From Magnetococcales bacterium WMHbin3 (GTDB lineage Bacteria > Pseudomonadota > Magnetococcia > Magnetococcales > Magnetaquicoccaceae): DNA of 64,000 bases. A program made the position numbers and the translations under genes. The stretch covers positions 1-64,000 of the forward strand of contig PDZX01000007.1 in NCBI GenBank assembly GCA_002753185.1, written 5' to 3'. Positions 33,934-44,118 of this stretch are shown here, one piece after another (positions within the stretch are counted from its first letter, which is position 1; every line of letters starts with the position of its first letter). The notes under the pieces are model-generated. The model was not told the DNA's origin and ran no database searches. It saw nothing but the letters and a program-made list of their open reading frames with translations.

Positions 33934-34599
33934 ATGATTGAGTTTTCAGTAGTTGACGCGTCCAACCAGACGCTGCATGCCGTGAACCTGAGTGACCATG
34001 TGTTTGGTTGCCAGGTGCGTGGCGATCTTTTGACGCGGGTGGTGCATTATCAACTGGCCAAGCGGCGCTCCGGGACCGCATCCACCAAGCGGCGAAGCGA
34101 GGTGAATGGTGGTGGACGCAAGCCGTATCGGCAGAAGGGAACCGGAAACGCCCGTCAGGGTACCAATCGGGCGCCGCAGTATCGTTCCGGTGGCGTTGTT
34201 TTTGGTCCGCATCCGCATGATTATGCGGTGAAGATGAACAAGAAGGAGCGCGCCCTGGGTCTGCGCACCGCCCTGTCCGCCAAACGCGAGGCAGGGGAGA
34301 TGATCGTGTTGGGCGAGTTCGCTTTGGTTGGGATCAAGACCAAGCCCATGCTGGAGATCCTTACCCGGCTGCATGCCGAAAAATCGGCCTTGGTGGTTTT
34401 GCACGAATCCGATATGATGGTGGAGTTGTCCGCGCGCAATCTGCCGGGCATCACCGTGATGCAGGTGGAAGGGGTCAATGTCTACGATTTGCTGGTGCAT
34501 GAAAAGCTGATCCTGACCGAGGCCGCGCTGGTTAAACTGGAAGCCCGTCTGAATCCGGTCAAGGATGCAACGGAGATTGGGGAAGGAAAAGCGGCATGA
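33934..34599 (+). CDS. rplD: 50S ribosomal protein L4
   Basis: 221 aa (slightly longer than E. coli L4). It lines the peptide exit tunnel with an extended loop, seen here as RSEVNGGGRKPYRQKGTGNA at about residues 49-68. In enterobacteria L4 represses the S10 operon; whether it does so here cannot be read. The stop overlaps the rplW start in an ATGA arrangement, implying translational coupling. Confidence 0.97.
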   Translation: MIEFSVVDASNQTLHAVNLSDHVFGCQVRGDLLTRVVHYQLAKRRSGTASTKRRSEVNGGGRKPYRQKGTGNARQGTNRAPQYRSGGVVFGPHPHDYAVKMNKKERALGLRTALSAKREAGEMIVLGEFALVGIKTKPMLEILTRLHAEKSALVVLHESDMMVELSARNLPGITVMQVEGVNVYDLLVHEKLILTEAALVKLEARLNPVKDATEIGEGKAA

Positions 34600-34895
34600 G
34601 CGACGCCTATACATTGTTTCAGGTCCTGGACATCCCCAGGGTGACCGAAAAGGCGACCATGTGTCAGGGCGACGCCAACCAGATGATTTTCCGCGTGGCG
34701 ACATGGGCCAACAAGCCGCAGATCAAGGCCGCCGTGGAAAAGCTGTTCAATGTCCAGGTGCTTGCGGTGCAGACCATGAATGTGATGGGTAAGAGCAAGC
34801 GTGTGGGCCGCTTCCAGGGTCAGAGAAATTCCTGGAAGAAGGCGATCGTCCGCTTGGCGGAAGGTCAAACCATCGATTTTTACGCCAAGTCCTGA
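34596..34895 (+). CDS. rplW: 50S ribosomal protein L23
   Basis: 99 aa protein at the tunnel exit, docking site for trigger factor and SRP. The family core VTEKATM...FRVA and the following NKPQIKAAVEKLFNVQV stretch (about 37-53) are present. ATG 34596 overlaps the rplD stop. Length is normal. Confidence 0.97.
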   Translation: MSDAYTLFQVLDIPRVTEKATMCQGDANQMIFRVATWANKPQIKAAVEKLFNVQVLAVQTMNVMGKSKRVGRFQGQRNSWKKAIVRLAEGQTIDFYAKS

Positions 34896-34916
34896 CGATG
34901 AAGTGAGAGTCGAACC

Positions 34917-35756
34917 ATGGCACTGAAACATTATAATCCAACGTCAAACGGCAAGCGCACCCAGATCAGCGTGGATCGCTCCGGACTGTATCGCGGCGAT
35001 CCGGAAGGGAGTCTGACCGAGGGACTGCGTTCCAGGGGCGGGCGCAACAACTACGGCAGAATGACGGTTCGTCACCAGGGTGGCGGTCACAAGCAGCTTT
35101 ATCGCATGGTGGATTTCAAGCGCGACAAGGCAGGCGTGCCGGCCAAGGTGGAGCGGATCGAATACGATCCCAACCGTACCGCTTTCATTGCCCTGCTGCA
35201 CTATGCAGACGGAGAGAAGCGTTACATCCTGGCTCCGCAACGCTTGGCTCCAGGTGATCAGGTGATCTCCGGTCCTGCCGTGGATGTCAAACCGGGTAAT
35301 GCCATGCCGTTGCGGGTCATTCCCCTCGGTTCGGTGGTGCATAACGTGGAACTGAAACCGGCCAAGGGTGGGCAGATTGCCCGTTCCGCAGGCAATTATG
35401 TTCAGTTGATGGGCAAGGAAGGCAAGTACGCGCAGTTGAAGCTTCCGTCCGGCGAGATGCGCATGGTGCTGTTGGATTGCATGGCCACGATTGGTCAGGT
35501 CTCCAACGCTGACCATGGCAACACCAAGCTGGGCAAGGCAGGACGCGCTCGGTGGATGGGCATTCGTCCGTCGGTGCGTGGCGTGGCCATGAATCCGGTG
35601 GATCATCCGCATGGCGGTGGTGAAGGGCGTACCTCTGGCGGTCGTCATCCGGTGACTCCGTGGGGCGTCCCGACCAAGGGCAAGAAGACCAGGACGCGCG
35701 CGAAGGCTTCGGATCGTCTGATCATGCGGCGTCGCGTAACCAATGACCGGAAGTGA
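34917..35756 (+). CDS. rplB: 50S ribosomal protein L2
   Basis: 279 aa, required for subunit association and peptidyl transfer. The C-terminal signature [20 protein letters not shown] includes the conserved histidine near residue 230. Start [15 protein letters not shown] is standard. It lies 21 bp after rplW. Confidence 0.98.
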   Translation: MALKHYNPTSNGKRTQISVDRSGLYRGDPEGSLTEGLRSRGGRNNYGRMTVRHQGGGHKQLYRMVDFKRDKAGVPAKVERIEYDPNRTAFIALLHYADGEKRYILAPQRLAPGDQVISGPAVDVKPGNAMPLRVIPLGSVVHNVELKPAKGGQIARSAGNYVQLMGKEGKYAQLKLPSGEMRMVLLDCMATIGQVSNADHGNTKLGKAGRARWMGIRPSVRGVAMNPVDHPHGGGEGRTSGGRHPVTPWGVPTKGKKTRTRAKASDRLIMRRRVTNDRK

Positions 35757-35789
35757 CGTGACAAGAAGGCGGGAATTCAAGAGGCAGGC

Positions 35790-36068
35790 ATGGCACGATC
35801 CATAAGAAAAGGTCCCTTTTTTGACGACTATCTCCTCAACAAGGTGGAGAAATTGCGCGAAATCGGACGCAAGGAACTGATCAAGACCTGGTCGAGAAGA
35901 TCGACCATCATACCCGAATTTGTCGGTTACACCTTTGGCGTGCATAACGGGCGCAAGTTCATTCCGGTCCTGGTGACGGAAAACATGGTGGGCCACAAGC
36001 TTGGAGAGTTCTCCGCCACGCGTACCTTCCATGGTCATGGCGGGGACAAGAAGGCTGGCCGGAAATAA
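35790..36068 (+). CDS. rpsS: 30S ribosomal protein S19
   Basis: 92 aa protein of the 30S head. The start [15 protein letters not shown] and the segment [20 protein letters not shown] at about residues 35-54 are typical. It lies 33 bp after rplB and 15 bp before rplV. Confidence 0.98.
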   Translation: MARSIRKGPFFDDYLLNKVEKLREIGRKELIKTWSRRSTIIPEFVGYTFGVHNGRKFIPVLVTENMVGHKLGEFSATRTFHGHGGDKKAGRK

Positions 36069-36083
36069 AGAGAGGTCGGGAAG

Positions 36084-36422
36084 ATGTCAGAAGCTGTCGC
36101 CAGATTAAGGAACCTCCCGGTCTCGCCTACCAAGGTGCGACTTGTGGTGGATCAGATTCGGGGTAACCGGGTGGAGAATGCCCTGCACACCTTGGAGTTT
36201 TCCAAGAAGCGGGTCGCGCATTCGGTGCGAGAACTCCTCAAATCCGCCGTTGCCAATGCGGAAAACAATTTCGGTATGGATGTTGATACCCTGGTTGTTT
36301 CGCAAGCATGTGTGGACAAGGGGACGGTCATGAAGCGGTTTCGGCCACGGGCCAGGGGACGGGCAAGCCGGATCCTGAAGCGCTCTTGCCATGTCACCAT
36401 TACGGTGCGGGCCGCGGAATAG
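36084..36422 (+). CDS. rplV: 50S ribosomal protein L22
   Basis: 112 aa protein whose hairpin reaches into the exit tunnel. The N-terminal core (SPTKVRLVVDQIRG, about residues 13-26) and the C-terminal hairpin FRPRARGRASRILKRSCHVT (about 89-108) are intact. AGAGAGGTCGGG precedes the ATG. Confidence 0.97.
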   Translation: MSEAVARLRNLPVSPTKVRLVVDQIRGNRVENALHTLEFSKKRVAHSVRELLKSAVANAENNFGMDVDTLVVSQACVDKGTVMKRFRPRARGRASRILKRSCHVTITVRAAE

Positions 36423-36453
36423 GTATTTCTAGATCTTGCTGGAGAGCGACTCG

Positions 36454-37101
36454 ATGGGTCAAAAGGTACATCCGATTGGTTTTCGTCTTGGCATCACCAA
36501 GACGTGGGATACGCGCTGGTACGCCAACAAAAAGGACTACGCCGGTCTTTTGCTTGAGGATATCAAGCTGCGCCTCTGGATCAAGAAGCGCCTGGAACAT
36601 GCCAGCGTCTCCAAGATCATCATCGAGCGGCCGGCGAAGAAGGCCAGGATCAATATCCATTCCGCCCGACCGGGGATTATCATCGGTAAGAAGGGCGCGG
36701 ATATCGAGAAACTGAAGAGCGATATCGCCAAGGTGGCCAACACCGAAGTGGCGATCAATATCGTCGAGGTTCGCAAGCCGGAGGCCGAGGCGCAGTTGAT
36801 CGCCGAGAACGTGGCGCAGCAACTGGTTCGACGGGTGGCATTCCGGCGCGCCATGAAGCGCGCTGTGACCTCCGCCATGCGACTCGGTGCGCTGGGGATC
36901 CGCATCAATTGTGCGGGTCGTCTGGGTGGGGGCGAAATCGCCCGCACCGAATGGTATCGTGAGGGCCGGGTGCCCTTGCACACCTTGCGTGCGGATATCG
37001 AATTCGGTTACGCGGATGCCCACACCACCTACGGCGTGATTGGCGTCAAGGTATGGGTGTTCAAGGGCGAGATCATCGACAGGGAAATCAGGAGGCCGTA
37101 A
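36454..37101 (+). CDS. rpsC: 30S ribosomal protein S3
   Basis: 215 aa protein at the mRNA entry site with helicase activity in the 30S head. A KH domain with [13 protein letters not shown] is at about residues 70-82. ATG 36454 ([14 protein letters not shown]) is preceded by GGAGAG at an ideal distance; an ORF start 18 bases upstream would add six foreign residues. It overlaps nothing and is followed 12 bp later by rplP. Confidence 0.97.
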   Translation: MGQKVHPIGFRLGITKTWDTRWYANKKDYAGLLLEDIKLRLWIKKRLEHASVSKIIIERPAKKARINIHSARPGIIIGKKGADIEKLKSDIAKVANTEVAINIVEVRKPEAEAQLIAENVAQQLVRRVAFRRAMKRAVTSAMRLGALGIRINCAGRLGGGEIARTEWYREGRVPLHTLRADIEFGYADAHTTYGVIGVKVWVFKGEIIDREIRRP

Positions 37102-37113
37102 GGATCCTTCGTC

Positions 37114-37533
37114 ATGCTGCTGCAACCCAAAAAGACCAAGTTCCGCAAGGCCCACAAGGGGCGTATCCACGGCATTGCCACCAGCTGCTCGGAATTGAAT
37201 TACGGGCAGTACGGGCTTAAGGCCCTGGAGGCGGGTCGTCTGACGGCTCGGCAGATTGAGTCGGCCAGACGTGCCATGACCCGTCACATCAAGCGTGGTG
37301 GCCGAATCTGGATTCGGCTGTTCCCGGATGTCCCGGTATCCTGCAAACCCGCCGAGGTCCGGCAGGGCAAGGGTAAGGGGAATCCGGAGTTCTGGATGGG
37401 CCGGGTGAAGCCTGGCCGAATACTGTATGAGATGGAAGGTGTCAGTGAGGAGATTGCCCGCGAGGCCATGGCCTTGGCAGGCGCCAAACTGCCCATTTCC
37501 ACCAAGTTTGTGCATAACTGGAGAAAGGCGTGA
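37114..37533 (+). CDS. rplP: 50S ribosomal protein L16
   Basis: 139 aa protein near the A-site tRNA. The start [17 protein letters not shown] and the [20 protein letters not shown] segment (about 97-116) are typical. Its stop codon overlaps the rpmC ATG (TGATG), so the two are probably translationally coupled. Confidence 0.98.
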   Translation: MLLQPKKTKFRKAHKGRIHGIATSCSELNYGQYGLKALEAGRLTARQIESARRAMTRHIKRGGRIWIRLFPDVPVSCKPAEVRQGKGKGNPEFWMGRVKPGRILYEMEGVSEEIAREAMALAGAKLPISTKFVHNWRKA

Positions 37534-37748
37534 TGAAGGCCGCGGAAATCAGGGAGCTGACCGAAGACAAGGTCTCGGAGAAGTTGAAGTCGCTCTATCA
37601 CGAAGCCATGAACCTGCGCTTTCAGAACGCGACCAATCAGTTGGAGAATGTGTCGCGGATCCGGCTGGTGCGCAAGGAGATTGCACGGATTAAGACCATC
37701 GCCGCCGAGCGGTCTTCGTCCAAGAGATTGGCGGATAAGGAGAGATAG
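37533..37748 (+). CDS. rpmC: 50S ribosomal protein L29
   Basis: 71 aa two-helix protein beside the tunnel exit. It starts [18 protein letters not shown] at the ATG that overlaps the rplP stop; GGAGAAAG precedes it. The internal helix [18 protein letters not shown] (about 40-57) matches the family. Confidence 0.97.
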   Translation: MKAAEIRELTEDKVSEKLKSLYHEAMNLRFQNATNQLENVSRIRLVRKEIARIKTIAAERSSSKRLADKER

Positions 37749-37750
37749 TC

Positions 37751-37990
37751 ATGCCGCAACGCATTTTGCAAGGCGTCGTGGTGAGCGACAAAATGGACAA
37801 AACCGTGGTGGTCAAGGTGGAGCGTAACGTGCAGCATCCACTTTATGGTAAGATCATGCGGCGTTCCAAGAAATACAAGGCACATGACCCGGACAACCGG
37901 CTGAAGGAAGGCGACATTGCGCGAATTCGCGAGTGCCCGCCAGTCAGCAAGGATAAATGTTGGGTGGTGATATCGGAGGAATCCTCATGA
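37751..37990 (+). CDS. rpsQ: 30S ribosomal protein S17
   Basis: 79 aa OB-fold protein, an early 16S rRNA binder. The segment [20 protein letters not shown] and the later [20 protein letters not shown] agree with the family. The stop overlaps the rplN start (ATGA), so coupling is likely. Confidence 0.97.
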   Translation: MPQRILQGVVVSDKMDKTVVVKVERNVQHPLYGKIMRRSKKYKAHDPDNRLKEGDIARIRECPPVSKDKCWVVISEESS

Positions 37991-38355
37991 TTCAGGTTCA
38001 ATCGATTCTTGAGGTTGCGGACAATTCCGGGGCCAAGAAGGTGCAATGCATCAAGGTCCTGGGAGGCTCCAAACGCCGGTACGCACGTGTGGGCGATGTC
38101 ATCGCGGTGGCCATCAAGTCGGCGATTCCGCGTGGCAAGGTGAAAAAGGGCGATGTGGCCCGCGCCGTGGTGGTGCGCACCCGTAAACAGGTGACCCGTG
38201 ACGACGGCAGCTACATCCGCTTCGACCGCAATGCGGCAGTGCTGATCAACAAGGCAGGCGATCCGGTGGGTACCCGTATTTTCGGACCCGTGACCAGGGA
38301 GCTGCGTGTCAGGAACTATATGAAGATCATTTCCCTCGCGCCGGAAGTGCTCTGA
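37987..38355 (+). CDS. rplN: 50S ribosomal protein L14
   Basis: 122 aa, exactly the usual length. It forms part of an intersubunit bridge and contacts the ribosome silencing factor. The start is the ATG overlapping the rpsQ stop ([20 protein letters not shown]); an ORF start 30 bases earlier is not supported by the family. Confidence 0.98.
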   Translation: MIQVQSILEVADNSGAKKVQCIKVLGGSKRRYARVGDVIAVAIKSAIPRGKVKKGDVARAVVVRTRKQVTRDDGSYIRFDRNAAVLINKAGDPVGTRIFGPVTRELRVRNYMKIISLAPEVL

Positions 38356-38392
38356 GCGCGGGACGTGGCATAACGTAGACAGGTGATGTATC

Positions 38393-38722
38393 ATGAATAT
38401 GCCGTGCAAAACTTCCCTGAAGAAGGGTGACCAGGTGGTCGTGATTGCCGGGAAGGATAAAGGCAAACGGGGGCGCATCCTCCAGATCGTCACCGACAAG
38501 CAGAGCGCGCTGGTGGAACGGATCAATATGATCAAGCGTCACACCAAGGCCTCGCGTGACAAGGAAGCCGGCATCGTGGAACGCGAGTCGCCGGTCCACC
38601 TGTCCAACCTGATGTATTTTGATGTGGTTTCCGGCAAGGGAAGCCGTGTCGGCAAGAAGATACTGGCGGACGGCCGCAAGGTGCGTGTCGCCTTGGCGTC
38701 CGGTGAGACGATTGACAGATGA
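38393..38722 (+). CDS. rplX: 50S ribosomal protein L24
   Basis: 109 aa assembly initiator of the 50S subunit with a KOW motif ([20 protein letters not shown], about residues 10-29). The start could be ATG 38393 or ATG 38399 two codons later. It lies 37 bp after rplN. Confidence 0.96.
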   Translation: MNMPCKTSLKKGDQVVVIAGKDKGKRGRILQIVTDKQSALVERINMIKRHTKASRDKEAGIVERESPVHLSNLMYFDVVSGKGSRVGKKILADGRKVRVALASGETIDR

Positions 38723-38754
38723 GGACTGGTCATAAAGACCAACGAGAATGCAAA

Positions 38755-39294
38755 ATGGCCAGATTGAAAGAGCTTTATGACAAGGAAATTGGCCCCGGCC
38801 TGATGAAGGAGTTCGGGTATGCCAATGTCATGCAGATTCCGAAGATCGAAAAGATCGTCATCAATATGGGTGTTGGCAAGGCAGCCGCCGACAAGAATCT
38901 GCTCACCGGTGCCGTGACTGACATGACGGCCATCTCCGGACAGAAACCGGTGATCACCAAGGCGAAACGTTCTGTCGCCGGGTTCAAGATCCGTCAGGGT
39001 CAACCCATCGGCTGCTGCGTGACCCTGCGTCGGATACGGATGTACGAGTTTCTGGATCGTCTCATTCATGTAGCCCTGCCGCGCGTGCGTGACTTTCAGG
39101 GCGTGAAGGGGAACTCCTTCGATGGCCGGGGCAACTATACCCTGGGGATCAAGGAGCAGATCATCTTTCCGGAAATCGATTACGATAAGGTGGATGGCAT
39201 GCGCGGTATGGATATCGTGATCGTGACCACGGCCAAAACGGACAAAGAAGCGAAGGCGCTCCTGAGGGCCTTCAAAATGCCCTTCAAGAACTGA
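38755..39294 (+). CDS. rplE: 50S ribosomal protein L5
   Basis: 179 aa central protuberance protein that binds 5S rRNA and contacts P-site tRNA. ATG 38755 gives the family start [20 protein letters not shown]; the upstream extension into rplX is not conserved. The segments [13 protein letters not shown] and [20 protein letters not shown] are typical. Confidence 0.97.
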   Translation: MARLKELYDKEIGPGLMKEFGYANVMQIPKIEKIVINMGVGKAAADKNLLTGAVTDMTAISGQKPVITKAKRSVAGFKIRQGQPIGCCVTLRRIRMYEFLDRLIHVALPRVRDFQGVKGNSFDGRGNYTLGIKEQIIFPEIDYDKVDGMRGMDIVIVTTAKTDKEAKALLRAFKMPFKN

Positions 39295-39317
39295 TTCACG
39301 AGGATGCAGCAAAAGTC

Positions 39318-39539
39318 ATGGCCAAAAAATCCTTGATAGCCAAGTGCAAGCGTAAACCGAAATTCAGTGTGCGCAAGTACAATCGATGCGCCCGCTGTTC
39401 CCGGCCCAGGGGATATCTGCGCAAGTTCACCCTCTGCCGGATCTGTGTGCGGCAGTTGGCCTTGCGCGGCGAGATTCCCGGTATTGTGAAGGCCTCGAAG
39501 AAAGCAAAATCGATCAACCGGAATTGGAGCCAGTTTTCC
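39318..39539 (+). CDS. rpsN: 30S ribosomal protein S14, zinc type, lacking its own stop codon (fused in frame to S8)
   Basis: Residues 1-60 are a complete zinc-type S14: Cys pairs CARC and CRIC coordinate zinc, and the chain ends [10 protein letters not shown]. Type Z proteins normally end a residue later with Trp and a stop. Here the frame goes on as [16 protein letters not shown] and then directly into S8, giving one 205-codon ORF to 39935. Loss of about four bases (TGGT) at the usual end would explain this. S14 binds 16S rRNA in the 30S head. S8 retains its own start signals, so separate translation of S8 is still possible. Mutation or sequencing error cannot be told apart from one sequence. 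Confidence 0.85.
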
Positions 39540-39935
39540 ATGGGAATGAGTGACCCGATTAGTGACATGTTGACCCGCATCCGCAACGCACAGATGGTGC
39601 GTAAGGATCAAGTGGACATTCCGCACTCCAGGATCAAGATGGTGATCGCCACGATACTCAAGGATGAGGGGTACGTGGACAAGACCGAGGTGGTGCAGGT
39701 GGGCAATTGGCCTGTCATTCGACTCGATCTGAAGTACCGTCACGGGCGGCCGGTGATCGAAGAGGTGACGCGGCGTTCGCGTCCTGGGCGGCGCGTTTAT
39801 GTGGCCAAGGATGAGATCCCGAATGTCTATCAAGGCTTGGGTATCTCGATCCTGTCCACGAGCAAGGGAGTGGTTTCCAATCGTCAGGCGCGCAAGTTGG
39901 GCGTGGGTGGCGAACTCCTGTGTACGGTATTCTAA
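39540..39935 (+). CDS. rpsH: 30S ribosomal protein S8
   Basis: 131 aa primary binder of the 16S rRNA central domain. It starts at ATG 39540 ([18 protein letters not shown]), with TTGGAG about ten bases upstream. The length is standard, ending [13 protein letters not shown]8 represses the spc operon in E. coli. The same frame is open upstream through S14, so a fusion product S14-S8 may also be made. Confidence 0.95.
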   Translation: MGMSDPISDMLTRIRNAQMVRKDQVDIPHSRIKMVIATILKDEGYVDKTEVVQVGNWPVIRLDLKYRHGRPVIEEVTRRSRPGRRVYVAKDEIPNVYQGLGISILSTSKGVVSNRQARKLGVGGELLCTVF

Positions 39936-39953
39936 CGTTCGAGGATTGGTCTC

Positions 39954-40496
39954 GTGTCCAGAATAGGCAAGCAACCGGTATCCATTCCCAAGGGAGTGGA
40001 GGTGACCATCGACAATCAGACCATCGTGGTGAAGGGCAAGCTGGGTAGCCTTACCCGTGTGATTCCCGATCCGATCCAGGTGGTGCGTGACGGGGATCAC
40101 CTCATGGTTTCGCCGCGCGAGCAGGGCAAGGGCGGCAAAGAGCACTGGGCCTTGTGGGGTCTGACGCGCGCCCTGTTGAGCAATATGGTCAAGGGGGTCT
40201 CCGATGGCTTCTCCAAGACCATGGAAGTGATCGGGGTCGGATATCGCGCGGCGGTGGAAGGGCGGGTCCTCAAATTGAACCTCGGCTTCTCCCATCCGGT
40301 GGATTTTCAGCTTCCGGACGGGATCGACGCGGTGGTGGAGAAGAATACCCTGATCATGATCAAGGGGATCGACTTGGAGCGTATTGGTCAGACCTGCGCG
40401 GAGATCCGTGCGTACCGCCTGCCAGAGCCATACAAGGGCAAGGGGGTGCTGTACGCGGGAGAGAAGGTCAAGCGCAAGGTGGGCAAGAAGAAGTAG
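39954..40496 (+). CDS. rplF: 50S ribosomal protein L6
   Basis: 180 aa protein near the factor-binding site. It starts at GTG 39954 ([15 protein letters not shown]), with GAGGATTGG upstream. The C-terminal signature [20 protein letters not shown] is intact. It lies 18 bp after rpsH. Confidence 0.97.
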   Translation: MSRIGKQPVSIPKGVEVTIDNQTIVVKGKLGSLTRVIPDPIQVVRDGDHLMVSPREQGKGGKEHWALWGLTRALLSNMVKGVSDGFSKTMEVIGVGYRAAVEGRVLKLNLGFSHPVDFQLPDGIDAVVEKNTLIMIKGIDLERIGQTCAEIRAYRLPEPYKGKGVLYAGEKVKRKVGKKK

Positions 40497-40545
40497 TTCT
40501 CCAGGAACGGTAACGCAAGATAGAGCAAGGAATGAGGAAGGTCTG

Positions 40546-40911
40546 ATGTCTCAGGATCGGCACGAAGCAAGAAAAACGCGCGCATCGCGTATCCGGTACC
40601 GGCTTCGCCAGGCAACCGAAAAGCGGCTGCGGCTGACCGTGTTCCGTAGCGCGAAACACATTTATGCGCAGATCATCGATGACGCGCAGGGACAGACGCT
40701 GGTCTCCGCATCGACCCTGGACAAGGATGTGCGCGAGACGATCAAGTACGGCGGCAACAAGGAGGCTGCTGCGGAAGTGGGCAAGCGGCTGGCCGAAAAG
40801 GCCAAGGCCGTCAATCTCGGCAAGGTGGTGTTCGATCGTAGCGGTTATCTTTACCATGGCAGGGTGAAGGAACTGGCCGATGCCGCGCGCGAGGGTGGGT
40901 TGGATTTTTGA
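40546..40911 (+). CDS. rplR: 50S ribosomal protein L18
   Basis: 121 aa 5S rRNA-binding protein. ATG 40546 ([20 protein letters not shown]) is preceded by GAGGAAGG; a longer ORF starting inside rplF is rejected. The ending [20 protein letters not shown] is typical. Confidence 0.97.
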   Translation: MSQDRHEARKTRASRIRYRLRQATEKRLRLTVFRSAKHIYAQIIDDAQGQTLVSASTLDKDVRETIKYGGNKEAAAEVGKRLAEKAKAVNLGKVVFDRSGYLYHGRVKELADAAREGGLDF

Positions 40912-40955
40912 TGTGGCCCCACTGATTGGGCTTCGATTCATGAGCAGGAGCGGCG

Positions 40956-41516
40956 ATGGCAAAGCGACGCAGCAATAACAGTAACAACCCGAACACCAAT
41001 CCTCCCGAAGAGAAGGTGGGCGGCTGGCAAACCGATGACCTCATCGAAAAACTGGTGACCATCAAACGAACCGCCAAGGTCGTGAAGGGTGGTAGCCGGT
41101 TCAATTTTTCGGCGATTGTCGTGGTGGGTGATGGCAAGGGTCGCGTGGGCTACGGACTCGGCAAGGCCAAGGAGGTCCCGGAGAGCATCCGCAAGGCCAC
41201 CGAAAAGGCGCGCCGAAGCATGATGGATATTGCCATCAAGGATGGCAGAACCATCTTCCATGCCATGATCGGCAAGTACGGCGCGGGAGGTGTTGTGTTG
41301 CGCCCGGCGGCGGAAGGGACCGGGATCATTGCCGGAGGCTCGATGCGCCCCATCTTCGAGGCGCTGGGGATCCGGGACGTGCTGGCGAAGTCCACCGGCA
41401 CCTCCAATCCGCATAATCTGATCAAGGCCACCTTCGATGCCTTGCAGTCGATTCGCTCTCCGCGCAACGTGGCGGAAAAGCGTGATCTCCCCATGGCGCG
41501 TTTCGGACTGGCGTGA
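40956..41516 (+). CDS. rpsE: 30S ribosomal protein S5
   Basis: 186 aa fidelity protein at the mRNA entry channel. The N terminus is unusually Asn/Pro-rich ([17 protein letters not shown]). The double-stranded RNA-binding-like domain with [20 protein letters not shown] (about 50-69) and the C-terminal domain are complete. Confidence 0.97.
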   Translation: MAKRRSNNSNNPNTNPPEEKVGGWQTDDLIEKLVTIKRTAKVVKGGSRFNFSAIVVVGDGKGRVGYGLGKAKEVPESIRKATEKARRSMMDIAIKDGRTIFHAMIGKYGAGGVVLRPAAEGTGIIAGGSMRPIFEALGIRDVLAKSTGTSNPHNLIKATFDALQSIRSPRNVAEKRDLPMARFGLA

Positions 41517-41526
41517 GGCAAGCAAG

Positions 41527-41706
41527 ATGGCGAATACCATAAAAGTGGAACAGGTACGTTCCCTGATCGGTCGCCCCGCGAAACACAGGCTGATCGTCCG
41601 GGGACTGGGATTGAAACGGATTCGTCACGTGCGCGAGTTGCAGGATACCGAAACCGTGCGTGGCATGATCGCGAAGGTTCCGCATCTGGTACGCGTGGTG
41701 GAGTAG
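41527..41706 (+). CDS. rpmD: 50S ribosomal protein L30
   Basis: 59 aa, [20 protein letters not shown]. This is the usual short bacterial length. The start is ATG 41527; an ORF beginning inside rpsE is not the gene. It lies 10 bp after rpsE and 10 bp before rplO. Confidence 0.97.
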   Translation: MANTIKVEQVRSLIGRPAKHRLIVRGLGLKRIRHVRELQDTETVRGMIAKVPHLVRVVE

Positions 41707-41716
41707 GAGAGCATCC

Positions 41717-42175
41717 ATGAAACTGAATGAACTGCCCAGAAATCCCGCCGGACGGCGTGGTGGAAAGCGGGTTGGACGCGGGATCGGCTCAGGACTGGGC
41801 AAAACCAGCGGTCGGGGCCAGAAGGGCCAGAAGGCACGCTCCGGTGGTTACCACAAGGTCGGCTTTGAGGGCGGTCAGATGCCGCTGCAAAGACGGCTGC
41901 CCAAGCGTGGTTTCCACAGCATGTTCCACAAAGATTTTGCGCTGGTCAACCTGGTAGCGCTGGATCGTTTCGAGGCTGGCGCCGTGGTTGGCATCGCAGA
42001 GTTGCGTGCCGCCGGGCTGATCGGACGGGAACGGGATGGTGTCAAGCTCCTGGGTGACGGCGAGATCGGCAAGGCACTTGAGATCCATGTGGATCGCGCC
42101 TCCCAATCTGCCATCGCCAAGGTTCGCGCGGCAGGTGGTGAGGTGGTGTTGTCGTCGCAACAGGCGGAAGTCTGA
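41717..42175 (+). CDS. rplO: 50S ribosomal protein L15
   Basis: 152 aa late assembly protein. The glycine/arginine-rich N-terminal tail (GRGIGSGLGKTSGRGQKGQK, about residues 20-39) threads into 23S rRNA. GFEGGQMPLQRRLPKRGF follows. It lies directly upstream of secY, the standard spc operon order. Confidence 0.98.
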   Translation: MKLNELPRNPAGRRGGKRVGRGIGSGLGKTSGRGQKGQKARSGGYHKVGFEGGQMPLQRRLPKRGFHSMFHKDFALVNLVALDRFEAGAVVGIAELRAAGLIGRERDGVKLLGDGEIGKALEIHVDRASQSAIAKVRAAGGEVVLSSQQAEV

Positions 42176-42203
42176 CCTTTGAGAGTGGGAGCGCGAAACG
42201 GGC

Positions 42204-43538
42204 ATGGCATCCACCGCTGAACCACAGTCGCCGTTTGCCGGTCTGGCCAACCTTGGCCGGATTCCGGAACTGCGCAAACGGTTGCTGTATACGATGGGGA
42301 TGTTGCTCGTCTACCGGATTGGCGCCCATGTGCCGACACCCGGTATCGACCCGACGGCTTTGTCGATTTTTTTCGATCAGCAGCAGGGGACGCTCCTGGG
42401 GATGTTCAACATGTTTTCCGGTGGTGCGCTGTCTCGTTTGACGGTGTTCGCTCTGGGGATTATGCCCTATGTCTCCGCCTCGATCATTCTGCAACTTATG
42501 ACTTCCGTTGTTCCTTCCTTGGAGGCACTCAAGAAGGAAGGGGAGTTGGGCAGAAGAAAAATTAACCAGTATACCCGGTACGGTACCGTGTTGCTGGCGA
42601 TCTTTCAAGGATTCGGACTTGCCTACGGCATGGAATCCATGCAGGCAGGGGGCATGAACGTGGTCGTGCATGCCGGCTGGTCGTTCCGGGTCATGACGGT
42701 GATCACTCTGACTGCCGGCACCGCGTTTATCATGTGGGTGGGCGAACAGATCACCTCGCGGGGAATTGGTAACGGCATCTCGATGATCATTTTCGCCGGG
42801 ATCGTGGCCAACCTGCCCATCGCCCTGGTCAAGACCCTGGAATTGGCCAGGAACGGCGATCTGCAACCGCTCTTCGTGCTCTTTTTGTTGGTGATGTCCT
42901 TCGCGGTGACCGCCTTCATCATCTTTATGGAACGGGCACAACGACGCATCACAGTGCAGTACGCCAAGCGGCAAATCAGCGGCAGACGCATGGTCGGTGG
43001 TGAAAATACCCACCTGCCCTTGAAACTGAATACATCTGGGGTGATTTCGCCGATTTTTGCCAGCTCGATCATCCTGTTTCCGGTGACGTTGGCCAATTTC
43101 GCGCCCTGGGATTTTATGAAAAGCATCGCGAATGCCTTGTCTCCGGGGCAGTTCTTGTATATGCTGATCTATTCGGTCGCGATTATCTTCTTCTGCTTTT
43201 TCTATACCGCCATCGTCTTCAACCCGCAGGAGACGGCGGACAATCTGCAGAAGTATGGTGGCTTCGTGCCGGGTATCCGGCCAGGCATCCGCACGGCGGA
43301 GTATTTCGACAAGATCCTGACCCGACTGACCCTGGTGGGAGGAATTTACGTCACCGCGGTTTGTCTCTTGCCAGAGATCCTGATCACAAGCTATAATGTG
43401 CCGTTTTATTTCGGTGGAACTTCCATGCTGATCGTCGTGAGCGTCACCATGGATACTGCGGCACAAATCCAGTCCTTTCTCATCAGCCGCCAATACGAGG
43501 GCCTGATGCAAAAGGCGAGAATTCGAGGCCGTCGCTGA
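42204..43538 (+). CDS. secY: Preprotein translocase subunit SecY
   Basis: 444 aa channel subunit of the Sec translocase, with ten membrane spans. The plug region after the first span (GIDPTALSIFFDQQQGTLLG), the TM2 stretch GGALSRLTVFALGIMPYVSA and the cytoplasmic loop YAKRQISGRRM are typical. The start is ATG 42204. It is followed by rpmJ and rpsM without adk, map or infA in between. Confidence 0.98.
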   Translation: MASTAEPQSPFAGLANLGRIPELRKRLLYTMGMLLVYRIGAHVPTPGIDPTALSIFFDQQQGTLLGMFNMFSGGALSRLTVFALGIMPYVSASIILQLMTSVVPSLEALKKEGELGRRKINQYTRYGTVLLAIFQGFGLAYGMESMQAGGMNVVVHAGWSFRVMTVITLTAGTAFIMWVGEQITSRGIGNGISMIIFAGIVANLPIALVKTLELARNGDLQPLFVLFLLVMSFAVTAFIIFMERAQRRITVQYAKRQISGRRMVGGENTHLPLKLNTSGVISPIFASSIILFPVTLANFAPWDFMKSIANALSPGQFLYMLIYSVAIIFFCFFYTAIVFNPQETADNLQKYGGFVPGIRPGIRTAEYFDKILTRLTLVGGIYVTAVCLLPEILITSYNVPFYFGGTSMLIVVSVTMDTAAQIQSFLISRQYEGLMQKARIRGRR

Positions 43539-43562
43539 CGGCTGCTTGACGGGAGATGTCTC

Positions 43563-43679
43563 ATGAAGGTTCGTGCATCGGTGAAAAAACTCTGCAAAGA
43601 TTGCAGAATGGTCAAACGGAAAGGGTTGACACGGGTGATCTGCCCGGTGCATCCCAAGCATAAGCAGCGGCAAGGTTGA
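43563..43679 (+). CDS. rpmJ: 50S ribosomal protein L36, zinc-binding form
   Basis: 38 aa. It starts [19 protein letters not shown] and has the zinc ligands Cys11, Cys14, Cys27 and His33 region ([14 protein letters not shown]). It is the last gene of the spc group, between secY and rpsM. Confidence 0.97.
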   Translation: MKVRASVKKLCKDCRMVKRKGLTRVICPVHPKHKQRQG

Positions 43680-43694
43680 CGAGGAGGTGGGAAG

Positions 43695-44057
43695 GTGGCC
43701 CGCATCGCAGGTGTAAACATCCCGATCAATAAGCGGATGGAAGTTGCCCTGACCTATATCTATGGGATTGGTCCGGTAAGGGCGAAGCAGATTCTCAAGG
43801 AGGCTGGCGTCTCGGAGGATATGCGCGCTCGTGACATGTCGGAGGCGGAAACCGCTCGCATCCGCGCTATCATCGACAAGGATCACGTGGTGGAAGGGGA
43901 TTTGCGACGACAGGTCGCTATGAACACCAAACGTCTCATGGACCTGGGGTCCTACAGAGGCTTGCGCCATCGCCGTGGCCTGCCCACCCGTGGACAACGG
44001 ACTCATACCAATGCACGCACGCGGAAAGGTCCTCGTCGTGCCATCGTTGGTAAATAA
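43695..44057 (+). CDS. rpsM: 30S ribosomal protein S13
   Basis: 120 aa head protein contacting P-site tRNA and L5. It starts at GTG 43695 ([19 protein letters not shown]), with GAGGAGG upstream. The segment [20 protein letters not shown] near residue 92 is conserved. It is the first gene of the alpha operon. Confidence 0.97.
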   Translation: MARIAGVNIPINKRMEVALTYIYGIGPVRAKQILKEAGVSEDMRARDMSEAETARIRAIIDKDHVVEGDLRRQVAMNTKRLMDLGSYRGLRHRRGLPTRGQRTHTNARTRKGPRRAIVGK

Positions 44058-44118
44058 TGATGACTTACTTAAGCACTAGCCATGGTTGCGATACCAGGCC
44101 GGCAATGAAGGAGTAGAC

